From positions 1 through 44,590 of the forward strand of contig URZO01000024.1 in NCBI GenBank assembly GCA_900552465.1: a DNA stretch of 44,590 nt, given 5' to 3'. The notes beneath the pieces were generated by a model. That model was not told where the DNA came from, did not search any database, and worked only from the letters and a program-made list of their open reading frames with translations. The DNA is from an uncultured Parabacteroides sp. GTDB taxonomy: Bacteria > Bacteroidota > Bacteroidia > Bacteroidales > Tannerellaceae. This document shows, in pieces, positions 9,381-17,935 of this stretch. Each line of letters opens with the position of its first letter. Within the stretch, counting starts at the first letter, position 1. A program made the position numbers and the translations under genes.

Positions 9381-10199
9381 TCAAAGCGGCTTGACTATGA
9401 ACCAAGGATTGTGAAGGTCTTCCTTATTATACCTTAAAGGTGTCTTTCCGTCTATATGGAAAACCTCGCATCCGGCTGCTCGTGCAATTGCATGTCCGGC
9501 TGCCGTATCCCACTCCATTGTCGGAGCAAAACGAGGATATACATCGGCCGACCCGTCTGCTACCAGGCAGATTTTCAGACTGCTGCCACTGCTTATCAAC
9601 GTAACCGGCTGTCCCTGTTTACGCAGGTTTTCTATAAAAGCGGTCGTATCTTCCGTCTGGTGCGAACGGGAAGCCACCACGACAACTCCCTGATGCCCCA
9701 TCGACAAAGGCAGACGCACGGCATCGGCACGCATATCATCCATCGACGGCTGGTTGCCACTGTCTACCCCGGTGAGCTTAAAAGCGCCCAGAGAGTCGGC
9801 TGCAAAATACAATTCCTTCCGTACCGGGACATAGATAACGCCCAACACTGGCACTCCATCTTTCACGAGCGCGATGTTGACTGTAAATTCACCGTTCTTC
9901 TTGATAAACTCTTTTGTCCCATCCAACGGGTCCACAATCCATAACGCATCCCACGCCGAACGTTCGGCAAAAGGGATTTCCTTTCCTTCCTCACTCAATA
10001 CGGGAAACGGGGTTACGGACAATGCCATCGAAATAATCTTATGCGCATTCTTATCCGCTTTCGTCAGCGGGGAGTTATCCGCTTTTCGTTCAATACCGAA
10101 ATCCGACTCCGGATCGGTATAAATATCCATGATAGCTTTACCTGCGTCGAGGGCAGCACGCACTGCTATATAAAGGTAGTTTGCATAGTTGTTCATCAT
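9381..10199 (-). CDS. cysQ: 3'(2'),5'-bisphosphate nucleotidase
   Basis: A 272-residue inositol-monophosphatase-fold enzyme that hydrolyses PAP (and PAPS) to AMP. The metal-site motifs are clear: LSEEGKE, DPLDGTKEF and WDTAAGHAIA near the C-terminus, all CysQ-like. The start chosen is MMNNYANYL; the frame runs further upstream but that part crosses the likely promoter. PAP is the inhibitory by-product of sulfotransferases, so its position 141 bp upstream of the PAPS/sulfotransferase operon makes sense. It has its own -7 box and is probably transcribed separately or reads through. Confidence 0.95.
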   Translation of the reverse strand: MMNNYANYLYIAVRAALDAGKAIMDIYTDPESDFGIERKADNSPLTKADKNAHKIISMALSVTPFPVLSEEGKEIPFAERSAWDALWIVDPLDGTKEFIKKNGEFTVNIALVKDGVPVLGVIYVPVRKELYFAADSLGAFKLTGVDSGNQPSMDDMRADAVRLPLSMGHQGVVVVASRSHQTEDTTAFIENLRKQGQPVTLISSGSSLKICLVADGSADVYPRFAPTMEWDTAAGHAIARAAGCEVFHIDGKTPLRYNKEDLHNPWFIVKPL

Positions 10200-10229
10200 C
10201 ACTTGTCTCTTTTTTAGATTGTCAATATA

Positions 10230-10237
10230 CAAATATA
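10230..10237 (-). promoter_or_regulatory. -7 promoter box of cysQ
   Basis: The minus-strand sequence TATATTTG matches TAnnTTTG and would give a leader of about 25 nt before the chosen cysQ ATG. This supports the shorter cysQ start. No convincing -33 TTG was found. Confidence 0.45.
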
Positions 10238-10281
10238 AGTCTTTTCCTTGAATAATCCGATTTAGAAGGGTTTCTTTTTAT

Positions 10282-10407
10282 AATTAGATGCCGATAAAGT
10301 CTGTTCTCGACGTTGTCGAGTATATTCCCGACATCGACGTGTAAATTATTGACAACGTCGAATATATATTCGACAACGTCGGGAACAAATTTTGTCAGCA
10401 TCTAATT
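10282..10407. repeat. 126-bp imperfect palindrome built of four 21-bp dyad units
   Basis: The outer arms are AATTAGATGC (10282-10291) and its exact complement GCATCTAATT (10398-10407). Inside, the triplet GAC recurs at 10309, 10330, 10351 and 10372, exactly 21 bp apart, each within a small dyad such as CTCGACGTTGTCGAG or TCGACAACGTCGGG, separated by AT-rich TATATT-like spacers. The whole can fold into one long hairpin or four small ones. It fills most of the 218-bp gap between the patatin gene and cysQ. There is no clear T-run, so it is not a standard terminator. It could be a mobile palindrome or a protein-binding array. Confidence 0.85.
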
Positions 10408-10417
10408 GGTAATAGAT

Positions 10418-11257
10418 CTAATAGGATGAGAATAAAGATTCGGCAATGGCATATCCTTCTTCATAAAGGGCGGTCAGCTTCTTCCGGTCGTTGGTCGTGC
10501 GCCCCACTTCTATTTTCTTTTCAGGGCGGATCACGAGTGCGTCTCCTTTGGCTTCCAGTTCGTCGATATAGTCCAGCACTTCGTTATAACGACGGTAGCG
10601 CAGTTTCAGCTGTTCGCGGATAGCCGGATATTGGCGGTAGATAAATCCCGGCAGCCAGAAGTCCTTGTCTTTTTTCCGGTAGCCTTTATTGCGTGTCAGA
10701 ACAATCACATTCTTACGGAAGCCGTCGTCGATGGCACGTTGGATGGGAATCGCATCACAAACGCCACCGTCGACCATCGGAACACCGTCTACATAGGCCA
10801 CCGGACAAAGCACCGGGAGCGTACACGAAGCGCAGCAGATATCGACAAGGCGCTTCGCATCATGCTTTTCCTCGAAATACTCAGCCTTACCGGTCAGGCA
10901 ATTGCTGGTGACCATCACAAAACGGTCCGGCGATTTGAAGTAAGTATCGAAGTCGAGCGGGTAATATTTCTCCGGATAGATATAAAACAGATATTTCATG
11001 TCGATATATCCCCGTCCGCGCAGGAAATGCCGCAGACCTATGTAGTTATACTTTTCCAGCAGGTCGATATTACTGAAACGGGAACGCCCGGGTTGCCGGG
11101 AAGCATACGAGATGCCATTGCTTGCACCGGCGGAAACGCCTATTGTATAAGGGAACCAAAGATTATGTTCCATAAAGCAGTCCAGCACGCCGACGGTAAA
11201 AATGGCACGCATTCCCCCGCCCTCTAACACCAAACCTGTATGACTGTCTATTTCCAT
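10418..11257 (-). CDS. Patatin-like phospholipase
   Basis: A 279-residue patatin-family serine hydrolase of the RssA/YjjU type. It has the oxyanion glycine-rich GGG at residues 13-15, nucleophile elbow GVSAG (Ser42) and catalytic Asp in VDGG (Asp163). No signal peptide is seen, so it should act in the cytoplasm or on the inner membrane face, probably as a lipid acyl hydrolase. The C-terminal part (RPEKKIEVGRTT) is typical of the bacterial family. It follows the D-lactate dehydrogenase gene, with a hairpin terminator between them, so it is probably a single gene. Confidence 0.9.
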   Translation of the reverse strand: MEIDSHTGLVLEGGGMRAIFTVGVLDCFMEHNLWFPYTIGVSAGASNGISYASRQPGRSRFSNIDLLEKYNYIGLRHFLRGRGYIDMKYLFYIYPEKYYPLDFDTYFKSPDRFVMVTSNCLTGKAEYFEEKHDAKRLVDICCASCTLPVLCPVAYVDGVPMVDGGVCDAIPIQRAIDDGFRKNVIVLTRNKGYRKKDKDFWLPGFIYRQYPAIREQLKLRYRRYNEVLDYIDELEAKGDALVIRPEKKIEVGRTTNDRKKLTALYEEGYAIAESLFSSY

Positions 11258-11271
11258 ATCTGTTTTATTAT

Positions 11272-11310
11272 AAAAGAAAAGCCATTGCTTGGCTCACACC
11301 GGACAATGGC
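11272..11310 (-). terminator. Rho-independent terminator after D-lactate dehydrogenase
   Basis: In minus-strand orientation the stem GCCATTG / CAATGGC (11304-11310 and 11281-11287) is followed by TTTTCTTTT at 11272-11280. It sits 41 bp beyond the dehydrogenase stop. Confidence 0.75.
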
Positions 11311-11350
11311 CCCAAAAATATAATAAATCAGCGATATAAACATAGTCTCT

Positions 11351-12349
11351 TTACAGAATAACTTCGTTTACTAACGGACGGTGATGACGGAAATCATCGA
11401 TGTTTTGAAGGGTAGTTTCTGCTATATTATGCAGTGCTTCCCTTGTAAAAAAAGCCTGGTGCGAAGTTACGATCACGTTGTTAAAAGAAAGCAGACGGGC
11501 CAGTACATCATCGTCGATAATCTTATCGGATTTATCTTCATAGAAATACTCGCCTTCCTCCTCGTACACATCCAGTCCGGCGGCTGCAATCTTCTTTTCC
11601 TTCAAGCCTTCGATCAGGTCGTTGGTGTTGATCAGTTGTCCGCGACCGGTGTTGATAATCATCACGCCATCCTTCATCTTTCCGATGGAGTCTTTGTTGA
11701 TCATATATTTTGTCTGGTCGGTCAGCGGGCAATGCAATGAAATAATGTCCGACTCACGATACAGCTCGTCCAGCGAGACATAAGAGAAGCCTTCTTCTTC
11801 GGCAAACTTCAGGTCCGGATAAAGGTCATAAGCCAGAATACGCATACCGAAGCCTTTCAACATCCGGATCAGTATTTTGGCAATCTTCCCGGTGCCGATA
11901 ATACCTATCGTCTTACCGTGCATATCGAATCCCATCAAGCCATTCAATGAAAAATTGCCATCACGTGTACGCCAGTAAGCACGATGGATCTTACGGTTGA
12001 GCGACAACATAAGGGCAAGCGAATATTCAGCTACAGCATAGGGCGAATAGGCCGGAACGCGCACGACCGGCAATTTGCCTTTGGCTGCTTTCAAATCCAC
12101 ATTATTAAAACCGGCGCAACGAAGGGCCAGCAGTTTGACGCCATTGTCCACCATTGCGTCGATCACGGTAGCGTCGGCTGTATCGTTTACAAAGATGCAG
12201 ACAGCGTCCACACCTTGTGTCAATACTACGTTATTCGGGTTCAGATGTCCTTTATAGTAACGGATGTCGTAATTGTACTTTTCATTAACTTTGTCAAATG
12301 AAGCTATATCGTACGGTTTAGCTCCAAAGAATGCAATCTTATATGCCAT
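11351..12349 (-). CDS. ldhA: Fermentative D-lactate dehydrogenase
   Basis: A 332-residue D-isomer-specific 2-hydroxyacid dehydrogenase that interconverts pyruvate and D-lactate with NAD(H). The NAD motif GTGKIAKILI lies near residue 155. The catalytic trio falls in NTGRGQLINT (Arg), DVYEEEGEYF (Glu) and VTSHQAFFT (His). The DVYEEEGEYF insert and AKPYD N-terminus are typical of LdhA rather than of phosphoglycerate dehydrogenase. The start chosen is MAYKIAFFG; a frame eight codons longer begins inside the likely leader. It is flanked by terminators on both sides and so is monocistronic. It fits a saccharolytic anaerobe. Confidence 0.93.
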   Translation of the reverse strand: MAYKIAFFGAKPYDIASFDKVNEKYNYDIRYYKGHLNPNNVVLTQGVDAVCIFVNDTADATVIDAMVDNGVKLLALRCAGFNNVDLKAAKGKLPVVRVPAYSPYAVAEYSLALMLSLNRKIHRAYWRTRDGNFSLNGLMGFDMHGKTIGIIGTGKIAKILIRMLKGFGMRILAYDLYPDLKFAEEEGFSYVSLDELYRESDIISLHCPLTDQTKYMINKDSIGKMKDGVMIINTGRGQLINTNDLIEGLKEKKIAAAGLDVYEEEGEYFYEDKSDKIIDDDVLARLLSFNNVIVTSHQAFFTREALHNIAETTLQNIDDFRHHRPLVNEVIL

Positions 12350-12374
12350 ATTATTTGTTTTTATATCTAACAAT

Positions 12375-12404
12375 CAAAGAAGGCTAATTGTTGCTACAGC
12401 CAAA
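12375..12404 (-). promoter_or_regulatory. Possible promoter of ldhA
   Basis: The minus strand has TTTG (12401-12404), an 18-nt spacer, then CTTCTTTG (12375-12382). This keeps the TTTG half of the -7 consensus but lacks the leading TA. The leader would be about 20 nt. Confidence 0.35.
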
Positions 12405-12410
12405 CCGTCA

Positions 12411-12448
12411 TAAAAACGAGGTCCGGCTAAGAAGTACTTAACCGGACC
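12411..12448 (-). terminator. Rho-independent terminator after the small membrane protein genes
   Basis: The minus-strand stem GGTCCGG / CCGGACC is extended inwards by TTAAG/CTTAA-like pairing and followed by TCGTTTTTA. It lies 27 bp beyond the stop of the 43-residue gene. Confidence 0.75.
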
Positions 12449-12475
12449 CAGTCCATAATTTATAAATAATATTTC

Positions 12476-12607
12476 TTATTCAGCTTCTTTTGAAGACTGC
12501 TCTTTCTTTTCTGCGGCAGCTTCCCGCTTATTCTCCTGATGTACAAAATAGCCACCAATAATAGTCATAGCTAACACGCACATTCCTATAAATATCATCA
12601 TATTCAT
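12476..12607 (-). CDS. 43-residue single-span membrane protein
   Basis: A short gene with a perfect GGAGG Shine-Dalgarno at 12614-12618, six bases before the ATG, which is rare in this window. The protein begins MNMMIFIGMCVLAMTI, one hydrophobic span, then a charged tail (HQENKREAAAEKKEQSSKEAE) facing one side. Its ATG overlaps the TGA of the 66-residue gene (ATGA), so the two are translationally coupled. A terminator follows. I do not recognise the family; it could be a small subunit or modulator of a membrane complex. Confidence 0.75.
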   Translation of the reverse strand: MNMMIFIGMCVLAMTIIGGYFVHQENKREAAAEKKEQSSKEAE

Positions 12608-12804
12608 ATATTGCCTCCTTTCTTTCCTGTGTTATCAATTAAAACAAAACCTAATGCTGTAGTAAATATAAAGAAAAATAAACCTAAGCTATACACAACT
12701 ACCGAATTTATACTTTCAGACATGATACTACTAAGGATTACTCCTCCGAAAATCAACTTTGCAATATCTAATGCAAAATCTCCAACTTTCTCTTTTACTT
12801 TCAT
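12604..12804 (-). CDS. 66-residue two-span membrane protein, DUF6722-like
   Basis: A small protein with an amphipathic N-terminus (KVKEKVGDFALDIAK) and two hydrophobic spans, about residues 16-32 and 34-56, with a basic tail (GKKGGN). It resembles the Bacteroidales DUF6722 family from memory. It has its own promoter (12833-12862) with consensus spacing and is coupled by ATGA to a 43-residue membrane protein. It lies downstream of the metal-efflux histidine kinase but is probably transcribed independently. Function unknown. Confidence 0.75.
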   Translation of the reverse strand: MKVKEKVGDFALDIAKLIFGGVILSSIMSESINSVVVYSLGLFFFIFTTALGFVLIDNTGKKGGNI

Positions 12805-12832
12805 AGCTAATACATTTAGTTAAACAATATCG

Positions 12833-12862
12833 CAAAGATAATCAATCTTTATTACCAAGCAA
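12833..12862 (-). promoter_or_regulatory. Consensus Bacteroidetes promoter for the small-protein pair
   Basis: On the minus strand TTG (12860-12862), exactly 19 nt, then TATCTTTG (12833-12840). This matches the TTG-N19-TAnnTTTG consensus fully, the best promoter in the window. Predicted start is near 12826, about 22 nt before the ATG. Confidence 0.7.
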
Positions 12863-12879
12863 GCATTACAGCCTGAATC

Positions 12880-14058
12880 TTACGGAAATTCAATCGCCAC
12901 CGTTGTCCCCTTGCCGACTTCTGACAGGATATTCACTTCAGCCCCGTAGGTCCGCAGGATGCGCATGGAAAGACTGAGGCCGATGCCATGTCCGGCAAAC
13001 TCCCTTGTGTTGGAGGCGCGGTAGAAAGGCTGGTACACACGGGCGATTTCTTCTTCCGGTATACCGATGCCTGTATCCGTAATTGTTAAGGTTGAGCCTT
13101 GCAAACGCATTTCGACCGGCGCTTCCCCGGAATATTTACAGGCATTATTCAGGATATTATTGATTGCAATCTTTAGTAAATGAGGATTCGCCTGAATGAC
13201 AAATGCAAAGTTATCGGTTGTAAATTTAATCCGGTTGCCGACAAACTGCATCAGGAAATCGGCCAACAGAACCGTCTCACGTTCGTTCTTCAATATTTCT
13301 TTATCGCCGTGAGAGAGGAAGAGCAGGTTCTTCATCAGCTGGATAATCCGCTTTGTCTCCGACGCGATACGCCCCAAGGCTGCCTGATATTCGGCAGGCG
13401 TACGCTCTTTCAGCAGGCTGATCTCGCATTCTCCCTGAATGGCCGTGAGCGGGTTGTTCAGCTCGTGGGAAGCATTGCTGATAAAAGACTTCTCGCTCTG
13501 GTAGGCCGCATCTATACGGTCTACCATGCGGGTTGCATACAGACGGCCTACAAAATAGACCAGGACGGCACTTACCACCAGCATTCCCAACAAAAGCCAC
13601 CCGATCCGTTGCTGGATATCACCGCCATACTGGTTACTCGAAACCACCACCACAATGAAATTACCCTCATTATCCGGATAGTAGACCGCCGCCCCCAACT
13701 CCTTGTCTTGATGGAACCGGACTACATGGCCGTTATAAAGATCATTGATCTTATCGTCCGTCAGATAGCGGGACAAGACCGCACGTGTTTCAGCAAGGCT
13801 GTCCGCATTCAGCAATATCTCCGAAGCGACCGGCAACGTCTCCTCATAATGTTTCTGGATACGGGCATAGTCTTCCTCGTTTACCTCGTCTTTCTCCCAA
13901 TGTTTCTCTGCAACAGCATACGCCTTTTCGGTCAGATAGGAATAATAAAGACGGCTGATGTAGCTGGTTGCCACAAAATAGAAAACGACTGTCACCACCG
14001 CAATAATACCGATGGTGATAGTCGTATAAAAGAGAGCGATCTTATTTCCTGTTTTCAT
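12880..14058 (-). CDS. Sensor histidine kinase of the metal-efflux locus
   Basis: A 392-residue inner-membrane kinase. Membrane span 1 is about residues 8-30 and span 2 about 152-171, enclosing a sensor domain of about 120 residues. A short linker follows, then the H-box ASHELNNPLTAI (His198), N-box NNILNNACKYS, G1 DTGIGIP and G2 GHGIGLSLS. Its start overlaps the response regulator stop by 4 bp. As the last gene of the efflux operon it should sense periplasmic metal and control the same operon. The sensor domain has no obvious His/Cys cluster, so the ligand is unclear. Confidence 0.94.
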   Translation of the reverse strand: MKTGNKIALFYTTITIGIIAVVTVVFYFVATSYISRLYYSYLTEKAYAVAEKHWEKDEVNEEDYARIQKHYEETLPVASEILLNADSLAETRAVLSRYLTDDKINDLYNGHVVRFHQDKELGAAVYYPDNEGNFIVVVVSSNQYGGDIQQRIGWLLLGMLVVSAVLVYFVGRLYATRMVDRIDAAYQSEKSFISNASHELNNPLTAIQGECEISLLKERTPAEYQAALGRIASETKRIIQLMKNLLFLSHGDKEILKNERETVLLADFLMQFVGNRIKFTTDNFAFVIQANPHLLKIAINNILNNACKYSGEAPVEMRLQGSTLTITDTGIGIPEEEIARVYQPFYRASNTREFAGHGIGLSLSMRILRTYGAEVNILSEVGKGTTVAIEFP

Positions 14059-14732
14059 GCTTCCAACATATAGCCCACTCCCACCACGGTGCGGATCATT
14101 TTGTGGTCAAAATCCTTATCGATCTTACTGCGGAGATAGTTAACGTAGACATCCACCACATTCGTATTCGTATCGAAGTTCTTATCCCATACGTTCTTCA
14201 GAAGTGTCAGGCGGCTCTGTGCCGTTCCCTGGTTCTGGATCAGATATTCAAGCAGGCGATATTCCTTAACGGTAAGATCGATCACGACCTTGCCGCGCGT
14301 AGCCCGGTGGCTGGACGGATCGAGCGTCAGTTCGCCGCAGGTCAGAACCGGAACGGCCGGTTCCGCCCCCGCACGCCGCAGGAGTGCTTTGATACGCGCC
14401 TCCAGTTCCTGGAAACTGAAGGGTTTCACCAGATAATCATCGGCACCGACGTCCAGACCACTGACGATATCGTCCGTCGTTCCCAAAGCGGTCAGCATAA
14501 TGACCGGCGACTGGTAGCCATACGTCTGGCGGTATTGCTTACAGAGTTGCAGGCCGTTCATCTTCGGCATGATAATATCGAGGATCAGCAACTCGAAATC
14601 TTCCTGCTGAACCAACTCCCAACCAGCCTGGCCATCGTAGGCTACACGAACCTCATGCCCGAACTCCAGCAAGCCCCGCTCGATGAACGAGGCGATGTTC
14701 ACTTCATCTTCTACTAATAATATCTTTGCCAT
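14055..14732 (-). CDS. OmpR-family response regulator
   Basis: A 225-residue regulator. The receiver has acidic residues at 8-10, phospho-acceptor Asp52 (LLILDIIMPKMNG) and Lys in DDYLVKPFSFQEL. The C-terminal winged helix ends with VVDVYVNYLRSKID and IRTVVGVGYML. It lies between the RND pump gene and its kinase, overlapping the latter. A four-fold CTAAT repeat at 10-11-bp steps upstream of the operon's first gene (20364-20400) is the natural binding site, implying autoregulation. Confidence 0.95.
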   Translation of the reverse strand: MAKILLVEDEVNIASFIERGLLEFGHEVRVAYDGQAGWELVQQEDFELLILDIIMPKMNGLQLCKQYRQTYGYQSPVIMLTALGTTDDIVSGLDVGADDYLVKPFSFQELEARIKALLRRAGAEPAVPVLTCGELTLDPSSHRATRGKVVIDLTVKEYRLLEYLIQNQGTAQSRLTLLKNVWDKNFDTNTNVVDVYVNYLRSKIDKDFDHKMIRTVVGVGYMLEA

Positions 14733-14785
14733 TGTTTATCTCACGTATCAGACTACAAATATATTAAATTATTCCTGACACCCCG

Positions 14786-17700
14786 TTACAACCTGCGTTG
14801 TAACAGTTTTCCATCCTTGTCGTAGAGCATCCGGCGGTAAAAAGCCTCCACCATCAACGGAAAGACAAAGAGCGTGAAGAATGTCGCCCCGATCAGACCG
14901 CCGATAATAACGATCGCCAACGGGCGCTGGCTTTCCGAACCGATGCCATGGCTCAAGGCTGCCGGCATCAAACCTATTGCGGCCATCGACGCCGTCATCA
15001 GGACGGAACGCACACGCGAACGGACACTCTGCTTCACCGCCACGTCCAGCGGACTGCGGGCTTTCAGGTTACTCTTGATATCCGAAATCATAATCACCCC
15101 GTTCTGTATACAGATACCGAAAAGGGCGATAAACCCGATACCGGCCGAGATGGAGAAATTAAACCGCGTGATCAGCAAAGCCAGGATACCTCCAACGGCG
15201 GCGTATGGCACATTCAGCAAGACCAATCCCGCATCGCGGGCGTTCCCGAAGAGGACAAAGAGGATGATAAAGATAATCGCGATACTGACGGGTACGACCT
15301 GCGCCAATCGCTTCGTCGCACGCTGCTGGTTCTCAAAATCACCGGTCCATTTCAGGGTATAGCCTTCGGGAAGGTTCACTTGTTTTTGTACTTTCTGCTG
15401 CGCCTCGGCAACGGCCGTTCCCATATCACGTCCGCGGACGGAGAACTTAACGGCACAGAAACGGGCATGATTGTCACGATAGATAATCAGCGGTCCGGTA
15501 ATCGTCCGGATATCAGCCAGTTCTTTAATCGGAATCATCGTCCCGTCACGCGCCGGAACCAATATCTTCCCGATCTCTTCTTCACCACGGCGGAATGTGG
15601 ATTCGTAACGCACCATGATATTGAACTTCCGCTCATCCTCATAAAGCAATGAAGCACTTTTGCCTCCTATCGCCATCTCGATGATCGACTGCACATCCTC
15701 TTTGGCAACGCCATAGCGCGCCAAGCGGGATTCATTGAGTTCGATCCGGAGTTCCGGCTGCCCGATATTACGGATCACGCCTAAGTCTTCTATGCCGTCT
15801 ACGGTCTGTAATACCTTATAGACTTCGACCGCCTTCTTCTCCGATTCATATAAATCCTTACCGAAGACCTTCACCGCGATAGAACCTTTAACACCGCTGG
15901 CAGCCTCTTCCACATTATCGCTGATCGGCTGTGAGAAGTTGAAATCCACACCCGGATAAATATCCAGCCGGTCCTGCATCCGGTCGATCAGTTGCGCCTT
16001 TGTCAGCTTGCTTTTCCATTCTTTCTCAGGATAGATGTCCACATGAAACTCGATGTTGTAGAAGCCCGTCGCATCCGTCCCGTCATTCGGGCGTCCCGTC
16101 TGCGAAAGTACCTGCCGGACCTCCGGATAGGAAGCTAACGTGCGCCTCATCCGGTTTGCCAGTTTCACAGACTCGTCTAATGATATGCTCTGCGGAAGCG
16201 TCGCACGGATATAGATAGACCCTTCGTTCAGCTGCGGCAGGAATTCCGTCCCCAAGAGCGTGAAGCACCACAGCCCTACGGCTGCAACCAGCGTCGTGAC
16301 GGCGATCGTCATCCGCTTATGGGCATGGCAGCGGTCGAACAGCCCCGTCGCCGCCCGGTTCACCCAGGCAAGAAACGGGTTATGTTTCTCGCGCACATTC
16401 TTTTTCAACAGCATCGACGAGAGAACCGGTACAAGCGTCAACGTAAAGATCAACGCACCTAACAAGGCAAACCCTAACGTGTAAGCAAGCGGACTGAACA
16501 TCTTCCCTTCCACTTTCTGGAAAGAGAAAATCGGAACCAAAGCCGTAATAATAATCAGTTTGGAGAAGAACACGGCTTTCGCCCGGTCTTTCGCCGTGTG
16601 CCGGATAATCCCCATCTTACTCATCACGTTGAAGGCCGGCATCCCAACCTCACGCGCTTTCTTGTCGAGCGCGACAAACAGCCCTTCCACCATCACGACA
16701 GCCCCGTCGATGATGATACCGAAGTCGATCGCCCCCATCGACAGCAGGTTGGCACTCATCCCCATCACCCGGAGGCAGATGAAGGCAAAGAGCAGCGCCA
16801 GCGGTATGATGATAGACACCACTACCGTTGTACGCCAGTCCGCCATAAAAATCAACACAATGAAAGTTACCAGTAAAATGCCTTCTATCAGGTTATGCGT
16901 AACCGTGCGCACGGCAAGATTCACCAAATCCTCCCGGTCGTAAAACGGTACGATCCGCACATCTTCCGGCAACGCATTTTGCTGTACATCGGCAATCTTA
17001 TCCTTCAGCGCGGCAATCACTTCGCCGGGATTCTCCCCTTTCCGCATCACGATGATTCCCTGCACGACGTCGTCCTCTTCCATCCGGCCTACCTGTCCGA
17101 GGCGCGGCAGGCACGACTCGTGCACATCCGCCAGGTTCTTAACCAGAATAGGCGTCCCGTTGATGTTCTTGACCACGATATTCTCGATCTCCTTCACATC
17201 ATTGATCAGGCCGATACCCCGAACTACATACGCCTGTGAACTGCGTGTAATCACGTCACCGCCCACATTGATGTTACTCTTGGCAATGGCATCATACAGC
17301 TCGAGCGTCGTCACGCCATAGTTAATCAACTGGTTCGGGTTCACGCTCACCTCGAACGTCTTGACCTCACCGCCGAAACTGACGATGTCCGCCACTCCAG
17401 GCACCGCACGCAGCTTTCGCTCGATCACCCAGTCCTGAAACGTCTTCAACTCGCGTACCGTCCTTTTGTCACTGCGCAGCGTATAGCGGAAAATCTCTCC
17501 CGTCGGGCCGTACAAAGGTTGTACTTCGGGCGTCACGCCCTCCGGCAGGTCGGCATCGTTAAGCAGGTTATAGACTTGCTGGCGGGCATAGAAATCGTCC
17601 ACATCATCGTCAAACATCACATTGATCACCGACAGCCCGAACAAGGTCGTACTCCGGATATCCGTCTTCTTCTGTACCGGATTCATGGCTATCTCGATCG

Positions 17701-17911
17701 GGATGGTGATAAACTTCTCGATCTCCTCGGCGCTTCGTCCCGGCCATTGGGTGATGATGGTCACCTTCGTATTCGTCACGTCGGGAAAGGCATCGACGGG
17801 CGTATGCAGGAAACTGACTGCCCCGGCAATGATCGCTATCACGGTCAGGAAAAAGATAAAGAACTTGTTCCTGAGGGAAAAGGTGATAATCTTATCTATA
17901 AATGTATGCAT
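14786..17911 (-). CDS. CzcA-type heavy-metal RND efflux pump
   Basis: A 1041-residue inner-membrane RND transporter of the heavy-metal (HME) group with the usual 12-span, two-porter-domain plan. The fourth span carries DFGIIIDGAVVMVE with Asp396, Asp402 and Glu409, the proton-relay pattern of CzcA-like divalent-cation pumps (Co, Zn, Cd, Ni) rather than the copper/silver CusA type. VDAFPDVTN near residue 39 is also HME-typical. It is encoded 24 bp after its adaptor and with its outer-membrane factor, giving a complete tripartite system. The metal actually exported is inference. Confidence 0.95.
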   Translation of the reverse strand: MHTFIDKIITFSLRNKFFIFFLTVIAIIAGAVSFLHTPVDAFPDVTNTKVTIITQWPGRSAEEIEKFITIPIEIAMNPVQKKTDIRSTTLFGLSVINVMFDDDVDDFYARQQVYNLLNDADLPEGVTPEVQPLYGPTGEIFRYTLRSDKRTVRELKTFQDWVIERKLRAVPGVADIVSFGGEVKTFEVSVNPNQLINYGVTTLELYDAIAKSNINVGGDVITRSSQAYVVRGIGLINDVKEIENIVVKNINGTPILVKNLADVHESCLPRLGQVGRMEEDDVVQGIIVMRKGENPGEVIAALKDKIADVQQNALPEDVRIVPFYDREDLVNLAVRTVTHNLIEGILLVTFIVLIFMADWRTTVVVSIIIPLALLFAFICLRVMGMSANLLSMGAIDFGIIIDGAVVMVEGLFVALDKKAREVGMPAFNVMSKMGIIRHTAKDRAKAVFFSKLIIITALVPIFSFQKVEGKMFSPLAYTLGFALLGALIFTLTLVPVLSSMLLKKNVREKHNPFLAWVNRAATGLFDRCHAHKRMTIAVTTLVAAVGLWCFTLLGTEFLPQLNEGSIYIRATLPQSISLDESVKLANRMRRTLASYPEVRQVLSQTGRPNDGTDATGFYNIEFHVDIYPEKEWKSKLTKAQLIDRMQDRLDIYPGVDFNFSQPISDNVEEAASGVKGSIAVKVFGKDLYESEKKAVEVYKVLQTVDGIEDLGVIRNIGQPELRIELNESRLARYGVAKEDVQSIIEMAIGGKSASLLYEDERKFNIMVRYESTFRRGEEEIGKILVPARDGTMIPIKELADIRTITGPLIIYRDNHARFCAVKFSVRGRDMGTAVAEAQQKVQKQVNLPEGYTLKWTGDFENQQRATKRLAQVVPVSIAIIFIILFVLFGNARDAGLVLLNVPYAAVGGILALLITRFNFSISAGIGFIALFGICIQNGVIMISDIKSNLKARSPLDVAVKQSVRSRVRSVLMTASMAAIGLMPAALSHGIGSESQRPLAIVIIGGLIGATFFTLFVFPLMVEAFYRRMLYDKDGKLLQRRL

Positions 17912-17935
17912 CTTGTCTTCTCTTCTAAAAGGTCA

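Noticed and set aside
14786..17911. CusA copper/silver pump
   Set aside because: The span-4 motif DFG...DGAVVMVE is that of CzcA-type divalent-cation pumps, so the copper label was not used.
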